A stretch of DNA of 64,000 bases from Latrodectus hesperus (GCA_037975125.1 CM075851.1:72581487-72645486), one strand, 5' to 3'. Shown: positions 41,588 to 62,509, counted from the first letter of the stretch. Translations and numbers: made by a program. Notes: generated by a model not told the origin, from the letters alone.

Positions 41588-41836
41588 CATTGGCCTAGTA
41601 GACGGACATTGCTGCTCGAAGCATAAAGTCCTGAGTTCGATCTCATCTATTGATAACAATGAAAGATGATGTTGTGCTTCTGCATACACTTCTCCTGGAG
41701 TGAGTGCTTGAGAGTTTTTCATTTTGACGCTGGTGATAAATGAATACGGCCCGCGATATTTAAAGAAATATTCTTAAAGCCAATTTGCATTCTGGATATT
41801 AATATGCCTTACAACAGACTTCGGCCGTTAGGTTAT
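41588..41836 (+). repeat. tRNA-derived SINE (family E), copy 2
   Basis: Head GGCCTAGTAGACGG, B-box GAGTTCGATCTC, then GTTGTGCTTCTGC, GAGTGCTTGAGAG, ATGAATACGGCCC and CTTCGGCCGTTAG, colinear with copy 1. Confidence 0.65.
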
Positions 41837-41839
41837 CCA

Positions 41840-44310
<2,471 letters not shown>

Positions 44311-44313
44311 ATA

Positions 44314-44935
44314 CCCCGTTCGCAGTTCACTTATAAAATCTATTTAAAGTTAAATATGATTTATGTTAAGCATCACACTGAAAACAGCTTTCGAACTGCC
44401 TTCACTCGAAATTGATTTAAGAAATGTTTGTTTTGGTTCACAAGTTTATTTATTGTGTATGTTCATATCATTCAATCATAAAAATTTCATATCATGCATT
44501 ATATGAAATTTTTGAAATTTTATAATTGAGCACGTTTTTTAAGCATTTACACAAAGCAAAGTGAAGTTAATTAAATTGCAATATTTCCAATGAGAATACG
44601 AAACCAAAGAATAGGCGACACATTGACAAATTTATTTCTTTTAAAATCTAAAATAATTTTTAAAGCTTAATTTATACTTTTAGGAATAATTCTGTTTCAT
44701 TATTTTTTTATAATTTTGCTTCTCTTTTATTTTAATGTGCTTCAGACAATTCATCAAACACTAACAACAATATCAGAAAACAAAACAAAGCTAAATCAAT
44801 TGAAACGTATTTAAATCAGTTCTCCAAACTGATTTAATATAAATCACTTACGAGACTTACTTAAATTACAAATTGCCAACCACAAAAATGCTTAATTGAG
44901 ATTTAAGCACATTTAACATTGCAATGTGAACGAGG
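44314..44935. mobile_element. Possible 622-bp MITE
   Basis: Left CCCCGTTCGCAGTTCAC and right reverse complement CCTCGTTCACATTGCA form a short imperfect inverted repeat, both preceded by TA. An 11-bp perfect hairpin (TTAAATCAGTT, loop CTCCA) lies inside at 44811-44837. No coding capacity is seen. Confidence 0.35.
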
Positions 44936-45331
44936 TATTACGGTTTTACAGAAATTCCACGCAATACTAAAATGAATATTAAAAATTGGTAGGTGCTAAT
45001 GCCAATGATGTTTTGATTGTGAATTCTACTTCAATTGTATTTTCGGCACTAAGTAATTATTTTTAATACCCAATTACTTTTTAAGCTTTAAGTATTTCTT
45101 GAATAAGTTCCGGTACTTTAATTAAGATTCCGATTAAACTTAATGCTTCCACGAAAAAAAGCAAATTTGGAAACCTTTCTTTGAAAAAAAATTCATTTAA
45201 ATTCATTTTATGAATTTAAAATTTTTTTATAAATTTTAAATTTATAATATAAGAAAATGATAAAATTCGGGATTATTTTTCTTGAAGAGGCTTCCTCAAA
45301 ACTTTGCATTACTCGCTCCTATGATAATAAA

Positions 45332-45516
45332 GCCGAGCTGGCAGCCGAATGGTTAGCGCTCTTGCCTTCGGTTCAACAGTTCGTGGGTTCGAATCCCACC
45401 TTGGGCATGGATGTTTGTAGTGGTTCGGATTCCACTTTAAACCGTAAGTCCCGGTCTAATTAGCCCTCGTGTGCAAAAAATGACCGTTGAGCGACAAACA
45501 AACCAAACCAACCAAA
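45332..45516 (+). repeat. tRNA-derived SINE (family A), with perfect 14-bp target duplication
   Basis: CCTATGATAATAAA flanks both sides (45318-45331 and 45517-45530). Head GCCGAGCTGGCAGCCGAATG, B-box GGGTTCGAATCCC, GGGCATGGATGTTTGTAGTG, and a tail of AACC/CAAA units. It is the youngest-looking copy of the family in the window and a good consensus source. Confidence 0.97.
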
Positions 45517-45778
45517 CCTATGATAATAAAATTTTAACTTTCCTGAGGTAATATCTGAATTAAACCATTCTAAAACAAAAAAGATGTCAAAATACTCTTT
45601 TTATTACGAATTTCAAAATAACATATATAATAAGATATGAACTGTTATCAGCAACAATCATTTTATGAATACCTAAAAGAGATGATTCGTATATTTACGA
45701 TAATTGAAATAATGATCAGTTTTCATCAATAAAATTAATCATGAAATGAGTACATAATCACTAACTTATATATTTATT

Positions 45779-45784
<6 letters not shown>

Positions 45785-45860
<76 letters not shown>
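45785..45860. repeat. (TA)38 microsatellite
   Basis: Uninterrupted array. Confidence 0.95.
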
Positions 45861-49100
<3,240 letters not shown>

Positions 49101-50320
49101 AGGTACTTATCGAAATAATGGGAACACTTAAGGTTTATAAAGACCCTTTATCAGTAGGGTGTAAGGGGCGTCCTCATCATGTAATGTAGCTGGGATTCCT
49201 CTAGAAATCGATTCATAAAAATGCCGAATAGTATTTAGATGGAGTTATTGCGAAAGTTCAGGGAGAGATATCGATGGTATTGAAGGCTTTGAAATAGATC
49301 ATAACGGTTCGGGTACATTGAGATTGGGTGACTATGCCGGCCATAGTAGGTCTGTAACTTCATCCTCGTGTTCAACAAACCTTGTTTGGATGGGTCCTGC
49401 TACATAGATAGGTGCATTATCATCTTGGAAAATTCCATCTCCTGTACAAAACAAAGTTTGTGTCAGAGGATGGACATGGTTAGCTAAATTTCTCTTTACT
49501 TCTCCTCAGTGACCCTTTGCTTTCAGAATACCGATTAGTCTAGCAGAAAACTACAACATGGCTGCCCATATTATGACAGAATCACCTTCATACTCGACAT
49601 TTGAAAGAGGCTGTCAAGATCAAGGCGTGTGCATGCGTCCTCCAAATGTACATCCGTTCTGTTGCAGTGAAAATTGTGAAAGACGATTCGTGATGCCATA
49701 TTTCTTTTTTCAACTTATCAATTGGGCAAATTGATAATTTGATTTTATGAGTGTGAAACCACTGTATATGAAGTATGGCATTAACATGTATGACAAATAT
49801 CTCGGCAATAGCTGCTATGAGGTAAATGTTCTGCTTATAAAGTTGCCTTCTAATTGGAATCAATGTGACGCAGGCGAAACTAGAAGCTGTTTGAGCTCTG
49901 CGGTAATTTTTGCTGGAATGGTTCACTCTCTTTTCAGGCATAATTATCAACTTTAATACTCGTTGAGCTCTTTAAATGAGCTTCTTTTTCCGTTAACTAT
50001 TTTTATTTGCGAAGCTGTAGTTACTTTAAATACTGTACCGTTAGCAACACCTAAAAGTTGGAATATTTCAATCACTTGCTTCAGCAAGACGAGTTTCTAC
50101 AATTTGGCCTCTTTAAAAATCAAAAATACCCGACATTTTACACTTTTGAAAAAATTCTAAAGCTTAAAGAACTTAAATAAAGCTTTTGCATGCTACCAAA
50201 ATATGTACATACCTATTTATTGAAAAACCGGTTGCAATAATTATATATTAATACTCAAAAAGAGCAGTTTTAAACTATTACTTTTATAAACAGGTGTTTT
50301 CATTATTTTGATAAACACCT
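49101..50320 (-). mobile_element. 1.22-kb IS630-Tc1-mariner element, DD41D-like, dead
   Basis: Left AGGTACTTATCGAAATAATG and right reverse complement AGGTGTTTATCAAAATAATG form the termini. The right terminus is itself nearly palindromic (AGGTGTTT ... AAACACCT). The transposase remnant inside has its N-terminus near the right end, as expected for an element of this size. Confidence 0.8.
49150..50136 (-). pseudogene. Transposase pseudogene of the 49.1-50.3 kb element
   Basis: Starts MSGIFDF, stop, then RGQIVETRLAEASD. The middle has KEIWHHESSFTIF and ERMYIWR, where the first catalytic Asp of the usual (S)DESSF motif is His. A later frame has DDNAPI (second Asp), EHEDEVTDLLWPA, and SPNLN. The order and sequence resemble the DD41D lineage, but counting the spacing needs a reconstructed alignment. 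Many stops and frameshifts show long decay. Confidence 0.8.
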
Positions 50321-52127
<1,807 letters not shown>

Positions 52128-52129
52128 TC

Positions 52130-55100
52130 AAAATAATAAAATTAAGAGTTGTACATTGATTATGGATTATTATTCAATTTTAATATTATTATTAATATTA
52201 AAATATTTCCCACTTGATCAAATAATACATATTCGTTATTAATTTTCTAGAGACAGTGCAATTGAAACAGTTTTCATTCATGAATAAAAAAATTAATTCA
52301 TTTAAAGTACTATAATAAAAAATGAAATGAAATAGTATTTATAATGAAATACTTTTATACGGCATTGTATCGGAATGAAATACAACTCAATATAACTTGT
52401 GAAAAATCATAAAAGCACTTGAAACTTCAATGAATTATTTAAGCAATTATTTCTAATCTATTTTTATTTATTTATTATTATTTTTTGTTTGGCCATGCGC
52501 TGTCTTTCTGACCAATAAAGATACGAAGAACTGAAGGGGGAAAGATTTTCAATGTCTATTTATTTCTAAAATTGAATTGATAAATGAAACAATTTTTAAC
52601 GATGTATAAGGACGGGAAGAATTATTTGTTTTAATAAATCACGTATAAATTACAATTAATTATTCATAAATTGAAAATTATTCACAATAAATTATTAAAA
52701 ATATTCCTAATGAGTTTCCGTTAAATTGGAATTTAATTTTTAGTTTTACTAAAAATATATTGCTGTTCAAATGTTAAAAATTGCAAAACTTTAAAATATT
52801 ACTTATATTTATTAATACACTATGAAATGCACTTGTAAAGATACATCTTGATCAAATAAGTTTCTGGTAAATAAAGAAAATCAAATAAAAGCATTTGTAG
52901 AATTTACGCTTAATATTGAAGCAAAATAAAGGGAAAACAAAAATGTGAAATAAATGTTATAAAAAAACCAAACATTTAGTGAATTTGATTCTGAAAATTC
53001 ATTTTCTTAATTTAATTTTCGTACGATTGACATTGAAATTCGTTTAATTACTAATTTAATAGATAATTAATTTATTTATCTTCTTCAAAAGATAACATTC
53101 AAAAATTTTATAGAATGAGCAATTTTACCCTAGCATTAAGCCTTGTTACATTATTTCAGTGTTTTCAATGTAGTATAGTTTAATATTATTAAAATATTTT
53201 TATATTTCTAATATCACATGGAAAATATGCTTACGAATTTTTTTTCAAGTATACGTGAATTTATTAATGATTTTTAAGAGATAAATCGCTGTATGGCCTA
53301 TTGAAAGCTTTTGAGGGATATCCAAATATATAATTATTTTATTTTATTTATTGCATCAAAATTGATTGCATAAAAATTTAATTTTTTATTGCATTAAAAA
53401 TGTATAATCTGACATAATTTTATCTGTTCTTTCACTTTTTAATCTCAAAGATTAGCTCGAAATGTATAATGTACATTAAAAACAACAATAAATATACATT
53501 AGTTAAGAAAATTCCCATTAATATTTATGATTATATTTATTATAAATGTTAATGTAAATCACATTAACATTTATGATCTGATAGTATTTTATAATTTGAG
53601 TAAGATTTTATGCATTGATGTAAAGATTCTACATATCTCGGTCTTAAATGGCAAACAGACATTTCAAATGGCGAAGAGGTGTGTCTGACAATCAACTGAC
53701 AAATTTGCTTTCATATCATATCTTATGCACGGACTCTGATTTATGTATCAGTGCAAAGTAAAAATAAAGAGAGAGTCACTTGGACATTTCATAGAGTTTT
53801 GGAAAATTTTAAATTAAAATATGAAAGAAAATTTATAATATCTATTGTAAGCAATTGTAAATCATTTTATCCCTTCCCTGTATCACGCAAGTAACTTTAT
53901 CTTCTTCTTCAAGATTTTCAACACCGCTATTCTTAATACAAATTCCATTATATTTCAACCATTACATTCACTATGTTACTATATACTAATATATGACTGA
54001 TTGTCAATAAAATAATTAGTTCAGAATTTATGGTATAATTAAATTAAGCAATTCAAGTTATTTTCAGGGAAACAAATGGTGACGTATTATAAAAACAAAA
54101 TTCTTTTTCTGAAGTTTTCTTATAACTGTTTATCAATCATAACCTAAATCAATCGCAACCAAAATTAGTTTCTATATTATTTCATATAAAGCGAATAGTA
54201 AATACATTTTACGATAAAAATTAATTCTTGACAACTTATCATATACATTATGCTGAATTCTGTTCAATAGTTTTCAAATATAAGACCTTATTGCTTCAAT
54301 AAATTACATATCACAAATGTTTTAAAGATTTCCGGTATCCCATGAGGACGCTCTATTTCTGAGAAGGACATGTAGTCCGGAAGACAACAGTGAAAGTGGA
54401 AACAAGTGATTTACTTGCGCCCTCATGCGGAATGATATTGAAAAGAGCCGTTGTTCTAGAAGGTCATTCTTAATCCCTCCATGCCATTGTTGATTTCTGC
54501 GTTAGATGCGTATTATTGCGCTATTGTAATCTTTATTTCAAACTAATTAATAAACAGAAAGCGTAAAGCGGATTTAATTAATTAAATACGTCATGATCGA
54601 CAGGCTCTTTTGTGCATGGATTAGAAATTCCTTGGAATAAAAAATTAACTGCAAACTAACTTGCATTTATTTTATAATTTAATATGCTGATCAGGATATT
54701 CTCATCCATTATCATTATTTTCCCTTGATTAAATTTATACTCGATTATTTATGAAAATCAAAAAAATCTAATCATCAATAAAAATTACCAACAAAAATCT
54801 AATCGGAATAAATATGAAGTAAATTATAAAAGACAATATTTTCAAGAATGTAAATATAGCAAATTTCTAAACTAATCAACAGGTTCAAGGGATAATATTA
54901 TTTATGGCTATCTCTGATCTCATATTGTGTGACTCACTACAGTAAAATCCTGAATCGTAGTTTCAGAAATGTCATACTTTGGATTAAATTAGCATTCACA
55001 AATTGCGTACCACTACTTATGAATGTTGTCATTCCAGTTATCTTTTAAGCAATCCTGTTCCTCTCAGATCAGAGGAAGGCAAATCAGGAAATGTCTTTCT

Positions 55101-57251
55101 AAGAATATATTATTATTTAAAAATGATTTATGACGTGTTATACGATGTGTGCAACTGGTGGTTGAAAAGACACATGCGGTTCTCTGGAATTAAATGTTTA
55201 TTGCTAATTGTCAAACTCATGGAATGTTGAATTTCTGGTCCATTGCAGATCGCATGATCAAAATATAATTAATTTTCATGAAGACTGATAAAGAAAAAAT
55301 TTCAGATAGCAATCATTAACGTTCGTTAGAATAATATTTTGATCATCATATTTTGAAAAATTCTGAATAAATTTACTAGAAAAGATTATGCATTTCATTG
55401 CTTTCTATACCTGCTTCACTGGAATCTTTCGATGTCGAGGATCACTGAAATTTGAGAAATAAAAGTTCCGAATTACGATACTTGCTTGAACAATCATCAA
55501 TGAAGTGTATTAAAAGATATTTGTGTATATATAACATGATTTTCTATATACGACTTAAAGTGCTTTGCGATTTAATCTATATAAGTTTTATTATGTAAGC
55601 ATAACCAAATTGGAATTTCCATAAATTCGAATAAATATTCCCTGGAACGTCTTTCATTGTTTCTAAGCCCAATAAGATATACTTCCTCCCTTGGAGAGAG
55701 TTTCAAACTGCATTTAATATTTCATGAAAGTATTTAGAATAACTTACTATTTGATAACGGAAGAATTGACCACAAACACTTTATTTAAAACTATCTTTGA
55801 ATATTACATTTTTGATTAAAATACGTCAATCAATCAAGAAAGAATCAAGCAGTATTTTCTTTAAAATTACTACTAAGACCTAAAATAGCCCACAAAAAAG
55901 TTCTCTTGTTTTTACTTAATTTCTGAATTACTTTTGTCAGAATCCCTTTAATACTGAATAATTTCCCTTAATAAAGTTATAAGTGCAGAATGTTCAGTAA
56001 ATTAAAAAAATACATTTTATTTATATTTATATCCTATTTATAAACAATACCAATCATACAAAAAAATTAATTTTGAGACTATATGAAGAAAGCAGAATAT
56101 ATATGTGCGTTTAATAACTTGATAATTACGACCTATAGTGTTAAAATTTTAGAGATTTTATGGTTTTAGTTTACAATTTCGTAAACTTTTATTGGAAGTA
56201 AAATCCTATTTCACATGATAACTATCATTACTAATTTTAGAAATCACAAGATGTCAAATTACATTACTTAGGTAATTGCTGGGAAACAGCAAGTAAAACA
56301 ATAAATACACTTTGTAAGACCAGATAAAGATTATAGATTATTACAACTTAGAAAATCTCTTTCCACTATCATCAAGTCAAAACTTACAGTGGTTCAACTC
56401 AGCGAGAGAGACAATTTTCCCGAAACTTCCTAATGGTAACGCTATTTACTTTAAAGAAGTCTAAAGATATTCTTGAAAAAATCATATTACCCATGAAAAA
56501 TGTATACTTCACACAAATATTACTATTTTAATCTGTAAAACCTAATATCTTGAAGAATCTGAGAATAAATTATATGGAAAATCCCCCCTCACCATATCAT
56601 CAAATTTTATTTATAAAATGACACCAATGGATTAGAATGAAAATTTAATTGTTACCAAATCGGACAGTAGTGAGTATTCATTGCAGTTTCAAATAAAAAA
56701 GTCCTTCCTACATTCCGAGGATATTCATAGGATAATTTGAATCTACAATAAAGCAACCAATAAAATGCAGTGCGTGATGTGAATTCGAATATTAAAATTA
56801 TGTGAAAGCACTGTTATGTAATTGAAAGTTAGAATTAGAAATGTTCTTCTCTCAAGATCTGGGCAGTTGAATGCACAGTTTATCCTTTTTTTTAACTTAG
56901 TTACTAGTATTAAAAAGTGAAAGACTTGCCCTCTTCCATAGAAAGTCCTCTATTGCAAATGAAAAAACTTTTTTATCTATCAACAGTCTTATTATTTTGA
57001 GGGTTACATCATTATTTTCCAAAGACATTCACTGAATTCCATAGCAACCAATTTAAAATCCGAAATTTCCGACAGAGCTGCTTCACTATATTATAAACTT
57101 AATGACATTAAGTAAAACAAATATATTAAAAATAATATGTTCACAAATGCCCTAGGATTTGTGATCAAGAAAGAATTTACACTTTTATACTTACTTCTAG
57201 TTATTATAAAAATTTCTTCTGAACTATTGTTAATTCTCTCTCTCTCTCTGC

Positions 57252-57325
<74 letters not shown>

Positions 57326-58820
57326 CTGTTATAATTTCTTTTAAACAATTATAAAGGTTTTCAAACTAAAAAACTTTCTAATGACTATTTTCAAGTTTTA
57401 TATTTTGTTTCTCAGAAAAGAAAATTTCTTTTCTTTCATTAAATCTTTCAAAAACACAAGCTTTTTTCCTAAAAATGGTTTCGCTTTGAACATATTGAAA
57501 TAGAATTCCTAACGTTCTCATACATCCAATATAATGAAAATACCAAAATTATAATTATGCAATATAACTATAGTGTTATAACTATAAATATTAAAAGTTT
57601 ATATTAATGATATGTAATATATAGATAATAAAGTTTCCCATTAAATTTCGAAAAATATTTTATTTGTTAAATTTTGTAAAATATTTTAATGTGTGGTATT
57701 TTAGACTGAACTTGCTTCATTATAGACAGAAATATATCACGAGTTTTTTATTGCTTTTAAACTATTATAAAAACTTAAAAGGAACACAATTATATTAATT
57801 ATAATAATATTACAGTAAAAAGACAATATACTAATACTTTTCACTCAAAAATGTAAAGATCGATATGAGTTGATGTAAATACTGAATGATGAAAAATTAT
57901 AATTAAGATAGGTTGAATTACTTCTTGTGTGTTAGAAATAAGATTTCTAATATTTGATTGAACTGAAGATATTTAATTCGCATATATACTTCTAGTATTC
58001 CTCTAGTTCACTCCTACGCCTGTTTTTCAATGATGCGTAAGAGTATTCACAATGTTCATGAAAATAAGCATGAGAAAAAAAGCAAGAGTAACTTTTCTGA
58101 TAAAGTTTAAAAATCTTTTCTCTCATTAGGATTTTTCCCTTAATATATTAATAAGAAAAGAAAAAACACTACTCATTAACATAATAATTCTTATATTCTT
58201 CTGATGAAAAACAATTTTTTTTTACCTAAAATGAATGCCTTTTGAATTGTAATTTGCATTCTGTTTTCGTACAAAGATAATGACAATTTTCTTTGATTGA
58301 CATTCCCAGTCTGAGAATACTGAGAGATTTTACTTGGTACAAATGGAAGAACAAAAGCTTTAATTAATACCCAAGACATCCTATCAGAATTTTAACCCTA
58401 AGTATTTAATCCCAATTCACCTAATTTAAAATAGGTATTAGAGACTGTATGGATGGATTTTTATTCAATATTTGAATTTTTAATATTCACATGTGCTGTG
58501 CACTTGGAAATATTTTTTTCATGGACCTAGAGCGAAGTCTTGTTATCTGATTCTAGCTTATACTGGTTGGTGTTTATAGTTGAAAAACATCAACAAATGA
58601 CTCAAGTGAGCCAAAGTTCAATATTTTTTTGAATTTTTTTTTCAAATTCCACTAACACTGAATATTTCCATTTTCTTTTTCTCTGAAGTTTACTTTAACT
58701 TAATTTGAAAAAGTTTTAATGTATAAATTACTTGAAATTATCAAATGTCAATTATTTTATAACATAACAGTTTTTTTTCAATTGGGAAAGCATATACTTC
58801 AAGCAAACAGTTCAATTTCT
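52130..58820. other. Long AT-rich gene-poor stretch
   Basis: No exon set, RNA gene or transposon was recognised. The open frame at 55003-55230 has no supporting context. 54330-54500 is locally richer in GC (GCGCCCTCATGCGG) but unassigned. A (TC)n-(TA)n microsatellite lies at 57234-57322. Confidence 0.5.
57234..57322. repeat. Compound (TC)n-(TA)n microsatellite
   Basis: Eight TC units, CTGCATG, then about 34 TA units. Confidence 0.95.
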
Positions 58821-58829
58821 TGTCATAAG

Positions 58830-59075
58830 ACATTCCTGAGGTTGTGGTGATCTAATCCCTTTCAAGTCTTGAAATCCGTGGTTTCAAAACAGCGCTGTCC
58901 ATAACACGTCGTTATAAGAAGGATAAGGAATATTAGAATTTCCAGTAGATTAAACGTCCTTCCATTGATTGGGGATGTAGAGTAGGATTCCATCTCAAAC
59001 TTTGAGACTTCAACTTTAAGAAGAGACTTCCTAGCTCAAACTTCAAGAGTTTTTGGTGGTTTCAGCTGACATAAA
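58830..59075 (+). repeat. Possible decayed tRNA-derived SINE
   Basis: TTGTGGTGATCTAATCCC resembles an A-box region and CGTGGTTTCAAAACAG a B-box about 35 bases later. GCGCTGTCCATAACACG and a GC-richer body follow. No second copy in the window confirms it. Confidence 0.35.
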
Positions 59076-61260
59076 TAGATAAATGTATCTCCATACCTAA
59101 TTTAATCTAACCAAGATATCAAATCTTTTTTATGAGCAATAATGACCAATGTATGGTTTGCATATTTTTTCGGGTAAAATTTAAAATGTTCCATTATAAG
59201 ACGTAAAGTTTCATTAAATTTTTGATTACACCATTTTATTCTATATATGCTTTAGAAATCTTTTTGGTAATAGCAGGGCCATGAAGAAAAAAATAATTAT
59301 TGATACTTTGTTTGTATTACTTTTCATTAGATTATTTGCATGCAAGTCTTTCCCAATAGGAAAATTAGTGGAATTTTTCCAATTAATAAACCCTTCAAAT
59401 ATAAAGAGTTCATAAGGTTTAAAATCACTTTTCAGTTCAGTATGCTGTTTATAGTTTACCTAAGAAAGGGTTTACAATGAATCTCTTTTCTTATGAGTTG
59501 AGCGGGTTCGTTGAAAGCCCTCTTTGAATCAAATCATTTTTTTATACGTAATATTAGCAAAAAAATGCTGTGACCATCCAGCTTCACCGAAACTTATACA
59601 GTACACAATTTGATGAAAAAAATATTATCAACTGTTTAAGCTTCCTAATTAAAAATATTTAACTGTTATATTACTGTTAATCTATTATTATTAGTATTAA
59701 ACTGTTAACCTATTATTATTAGTATCAAACTTCCCCAACAAAAATTTCTTATAGTTTTTTTGATTACCACATGTATTGCTTGAATAAGCTTGTTACTTTT
59801 TCAATATTTTATGCTTATGCTTATAATCACTCCCACTGTGAATGAATGAAAAGTTGCATAGTAGGAAAAAATTATTAAATTGGAATTTCTGCAGTTTTAA
59901 TTTCAGAAAATTACTTTAAATTTTCTTTTAACGTTATTATTCGTTAATGTTGATTCATTTTTTCATTTTGTGTTGCATATCAGATAATGAAACTAACTGT
60001 GAGTTACTCTTGGTTTCTAGTGTGTTGTTCAACTGTCGTCATTGATGGTGATGATAGGCTATCAAGATGATTATTAGCATGTACTCACTTAATGGAATAA
60101 TAATTTACATTGATTAGAAACTCATGAAAACTATGAATAAAGAACTACCCTTCTAACAAATTAAAAGTACTTTGAAAATCATTTTAAGCTATGTGATCAG
60201 TATATGACGCCTTGTGCCTATCAGATATATGACGCCTTGTGATCAGTATAGCTATAATCAATATGCTATTTGGAATCTGTGGGAAATTTAAAATTTGTAC
60301 AACAAAATATATACAAATGTGTTATAGACAGTTGTCTAGATTCTTACATTTTCCCATTCATCCTAAATTATATATAATTAATTAAAACATTTCTAACAAG
60401 TGCTTACCGCACCTAATTTTGAACATTGACTCGACCAATACTATTTAGAATTGAATTCAACACATTTATCATTTCAAGGCAAAATATTTCTCATTGACAT
60501 ATTCCAAATTTGCAAACTTTAACATTTGAAATATTTGAGAATTATAGTCCATTAAAATTTAAAAGTGAAATTTTAATAAGGGAAAATAAACTACGTATTT
60601 ATAAACATTTCAACAAGAAAGAAATTAGAAATTCTCAGTGAATTTGCCGAATTTTTACTTTACTTAGCATACATGAACTTTTATCATAGTTTTAAAATTG
60701 CATAAAACTAATATTTAAAATATTAAGCAGACATTCCGAAATAGCAAATGTGTTTCTTCTGAAATTAAATGTTAAAAATATTTAAACACGATTTGTACTT
60801 AACATGTTATTAAATTTCATCTTTTCTTAAAGTTATAACAAATAAATTATATATTTGAATTTTATTGGAAAGAATTTACAGAAATTTTTATTTCAACCTA
60901 TACTTTTACTTACATTGACTATAAAATATTATTCTAAAAAGTTGCGTCCTTTTTCTTTCAGCTTTCTAGTTAATTAATCTGAGAAAAAATAACATTAAAT
61001 AGTCACAATGGGAGCACAATGGGAGAAAATAAATACATTTAATGTCTTTTTTCCATTTCCTTAAAAAAAGATCTAGTGAGTATTTACAGTTATCAACGCT
61101 TACAACAGAAACCTCTATGAATTACATAAAAAATAATATAAGAAAAATGTTTGAAAAAAAAATAAGAGAGTTGCTGGGAAGTTAAAAAAAAGAGTACTTT
61201 TTCCCAACATGCAAGGTGGGAGTCACGCTACAAAAGAAAAAAATAAAAGAGAATATCTTT
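59076..61260. other. AT-rich intergenic DNA
   Basis: Nothing recognised, except a local duplication at 60192-60250 in which TGTGATCAGTATA and TATGACGCCTTGTG each occur twice. Confidence 0.55.
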
Positions 61261-61284
61261 TTATGAGAGGCTCTCTGATTCCGC

Positions 61285-61404
61285 TATAAAAGGTTGAGTG
61301 GCTTTTCAGTGTCGTCTCTTGATGCTCCGGTGTCATCACAGGACAGTCACCGGGAATCACGTCACTCTTCTGGACATTCACAGCAAACACAGCACAGGAC
61401 AAGA
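61285..61404 (+). promoter_or_regulatory. Core promoter and 5' leader of the secreted-protein gene
   Basis: TATAAAAG at 61285-61292 is followed by an arthropod-type initiator TCAGT at 61306-61310. The spacing of about 23 bases is a little short, so transcription may start slightly later. The leader to the ATG is about 97 bases, GC-richer than its flanks, with no upstream ATG. The start context is AAGAATGG. Confidence 0.7.
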
Positions 61405-61465
61405 ATGGCGTGGAAAACTCTTGTGGTGAGTCTCTTCTGTATATTCGCAGTTCCTATGAAAGCTG
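61405..61465 (+). CDS. First exon of a secreted-protein gene, continues beyond the window
   Basis: Starts MAWKTLV. Two exon ends are possible. A strong donor at 61426 (GTG|GTGAGT) would split the signal peptide after seven residues, the same design as MMKLV in the Gly/Tyr genes. A weaker donor at 61466 (CTG|GTAACA) would give MAWKTLVVSLFCIFAVPMKA, a complete signal peptide. Unspliced, the frame stops after 43 codons at 61536. No second exon is visible in the remaining 2.5 kb, so the intron is long. The product cannot be named. The split-signal layout is common in arthropod cuticular protein genes (inference). Confidence 0.6.
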
Positions 61466-61700
61466 GTAACACTGTTGTAATATTTAATTGGAACAAGGTT
61501 TATCAACATCGAATCTTAATACTCGATTATAAATAATTTAGATAATAAGAAAGTTTCAGTTAAGAAAATCGAAAAAAAAATTCTTAATTGACTTCGCTTT
61601 TCTTAACTGAAATTTTTCTAAAATTTGCTTAAACGATTATGTTACACTACTTTATCATTCAGCCTTTAAATTTATTATGAAAATATAAGATTTGGAATAC

Positions 61701-61869
<169 letters not shown>

Positions 61870-61923
61870 ACATCCTAATAATTATATTAGAAAATGAAAA
61901 TAATCAATATGCTATTTGAAATT

Positions 61924-62506
61924 TATTTATCAATATAACTACTATCTTAAAAATAACGACCAGTTTCTCGAGAGAATGGATTATAGAATTCAGTAAAAAA
62001 AAATTCTAACATATTCCCATTAATTTCATTCTAACTATATTAAAGAAAAATTTTATTAATTCTAAGGAAAAAAGTTCAGGAAGAGAGACTTCACATTCTT
62101 ATGAATTTAACTCAATCGAATAATGAATAGTTTATCTATTATTACATTCAGAAGTAAATATTCTACTCCAGTAAGATATTTCTTATCTATGTTTATTAAA
62201 CAACATATTTTACTTTAAGCAACTATTTATCAATATGACTACTATCTTTAAAAAATAAAGACCAGTTTCTCGAGAGAATGAACTATAGAGTTTAGTAAAA
62301 TTTCTACCAAATGGGAATATGGTAGAAGTTATTACTTTTATTCTAAGTATTTAAAAAAATTATTCTACTAATTTTAAGGAAAAAAGTTCAGGGAGACTTC
62401 ACAATCTTATGATTTTTAATTCAATCGAATCATGAATAGTTTACCTATTATTACATTTAAAAGTAAATATTTTACTCCATTAAGATGTTTCATATCTATG
62501 TTTATA
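61924..62506. repeat. Tandem duplication, two units of about 280 bp, 300-base period
   Basis: Unit 1 is 61924-62197 and unit 2 is 62224-62506. Shared blocks in order: CTACTATCTT, GACCAGTTTCTCGAGAGAAT, AAGGAAAAAAGTTCAGG, GAGACTTCACA, ATGAATAGTTTA, CTATTATTACATT and TATCTATGTTTAT. Unit 2 has an extra segment with a small inverted repeat around 62305-62330 (TTCTACCA ... TGGTAGAA). Confidence 0.85.
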
Positions 62507-62509
62507 AAT

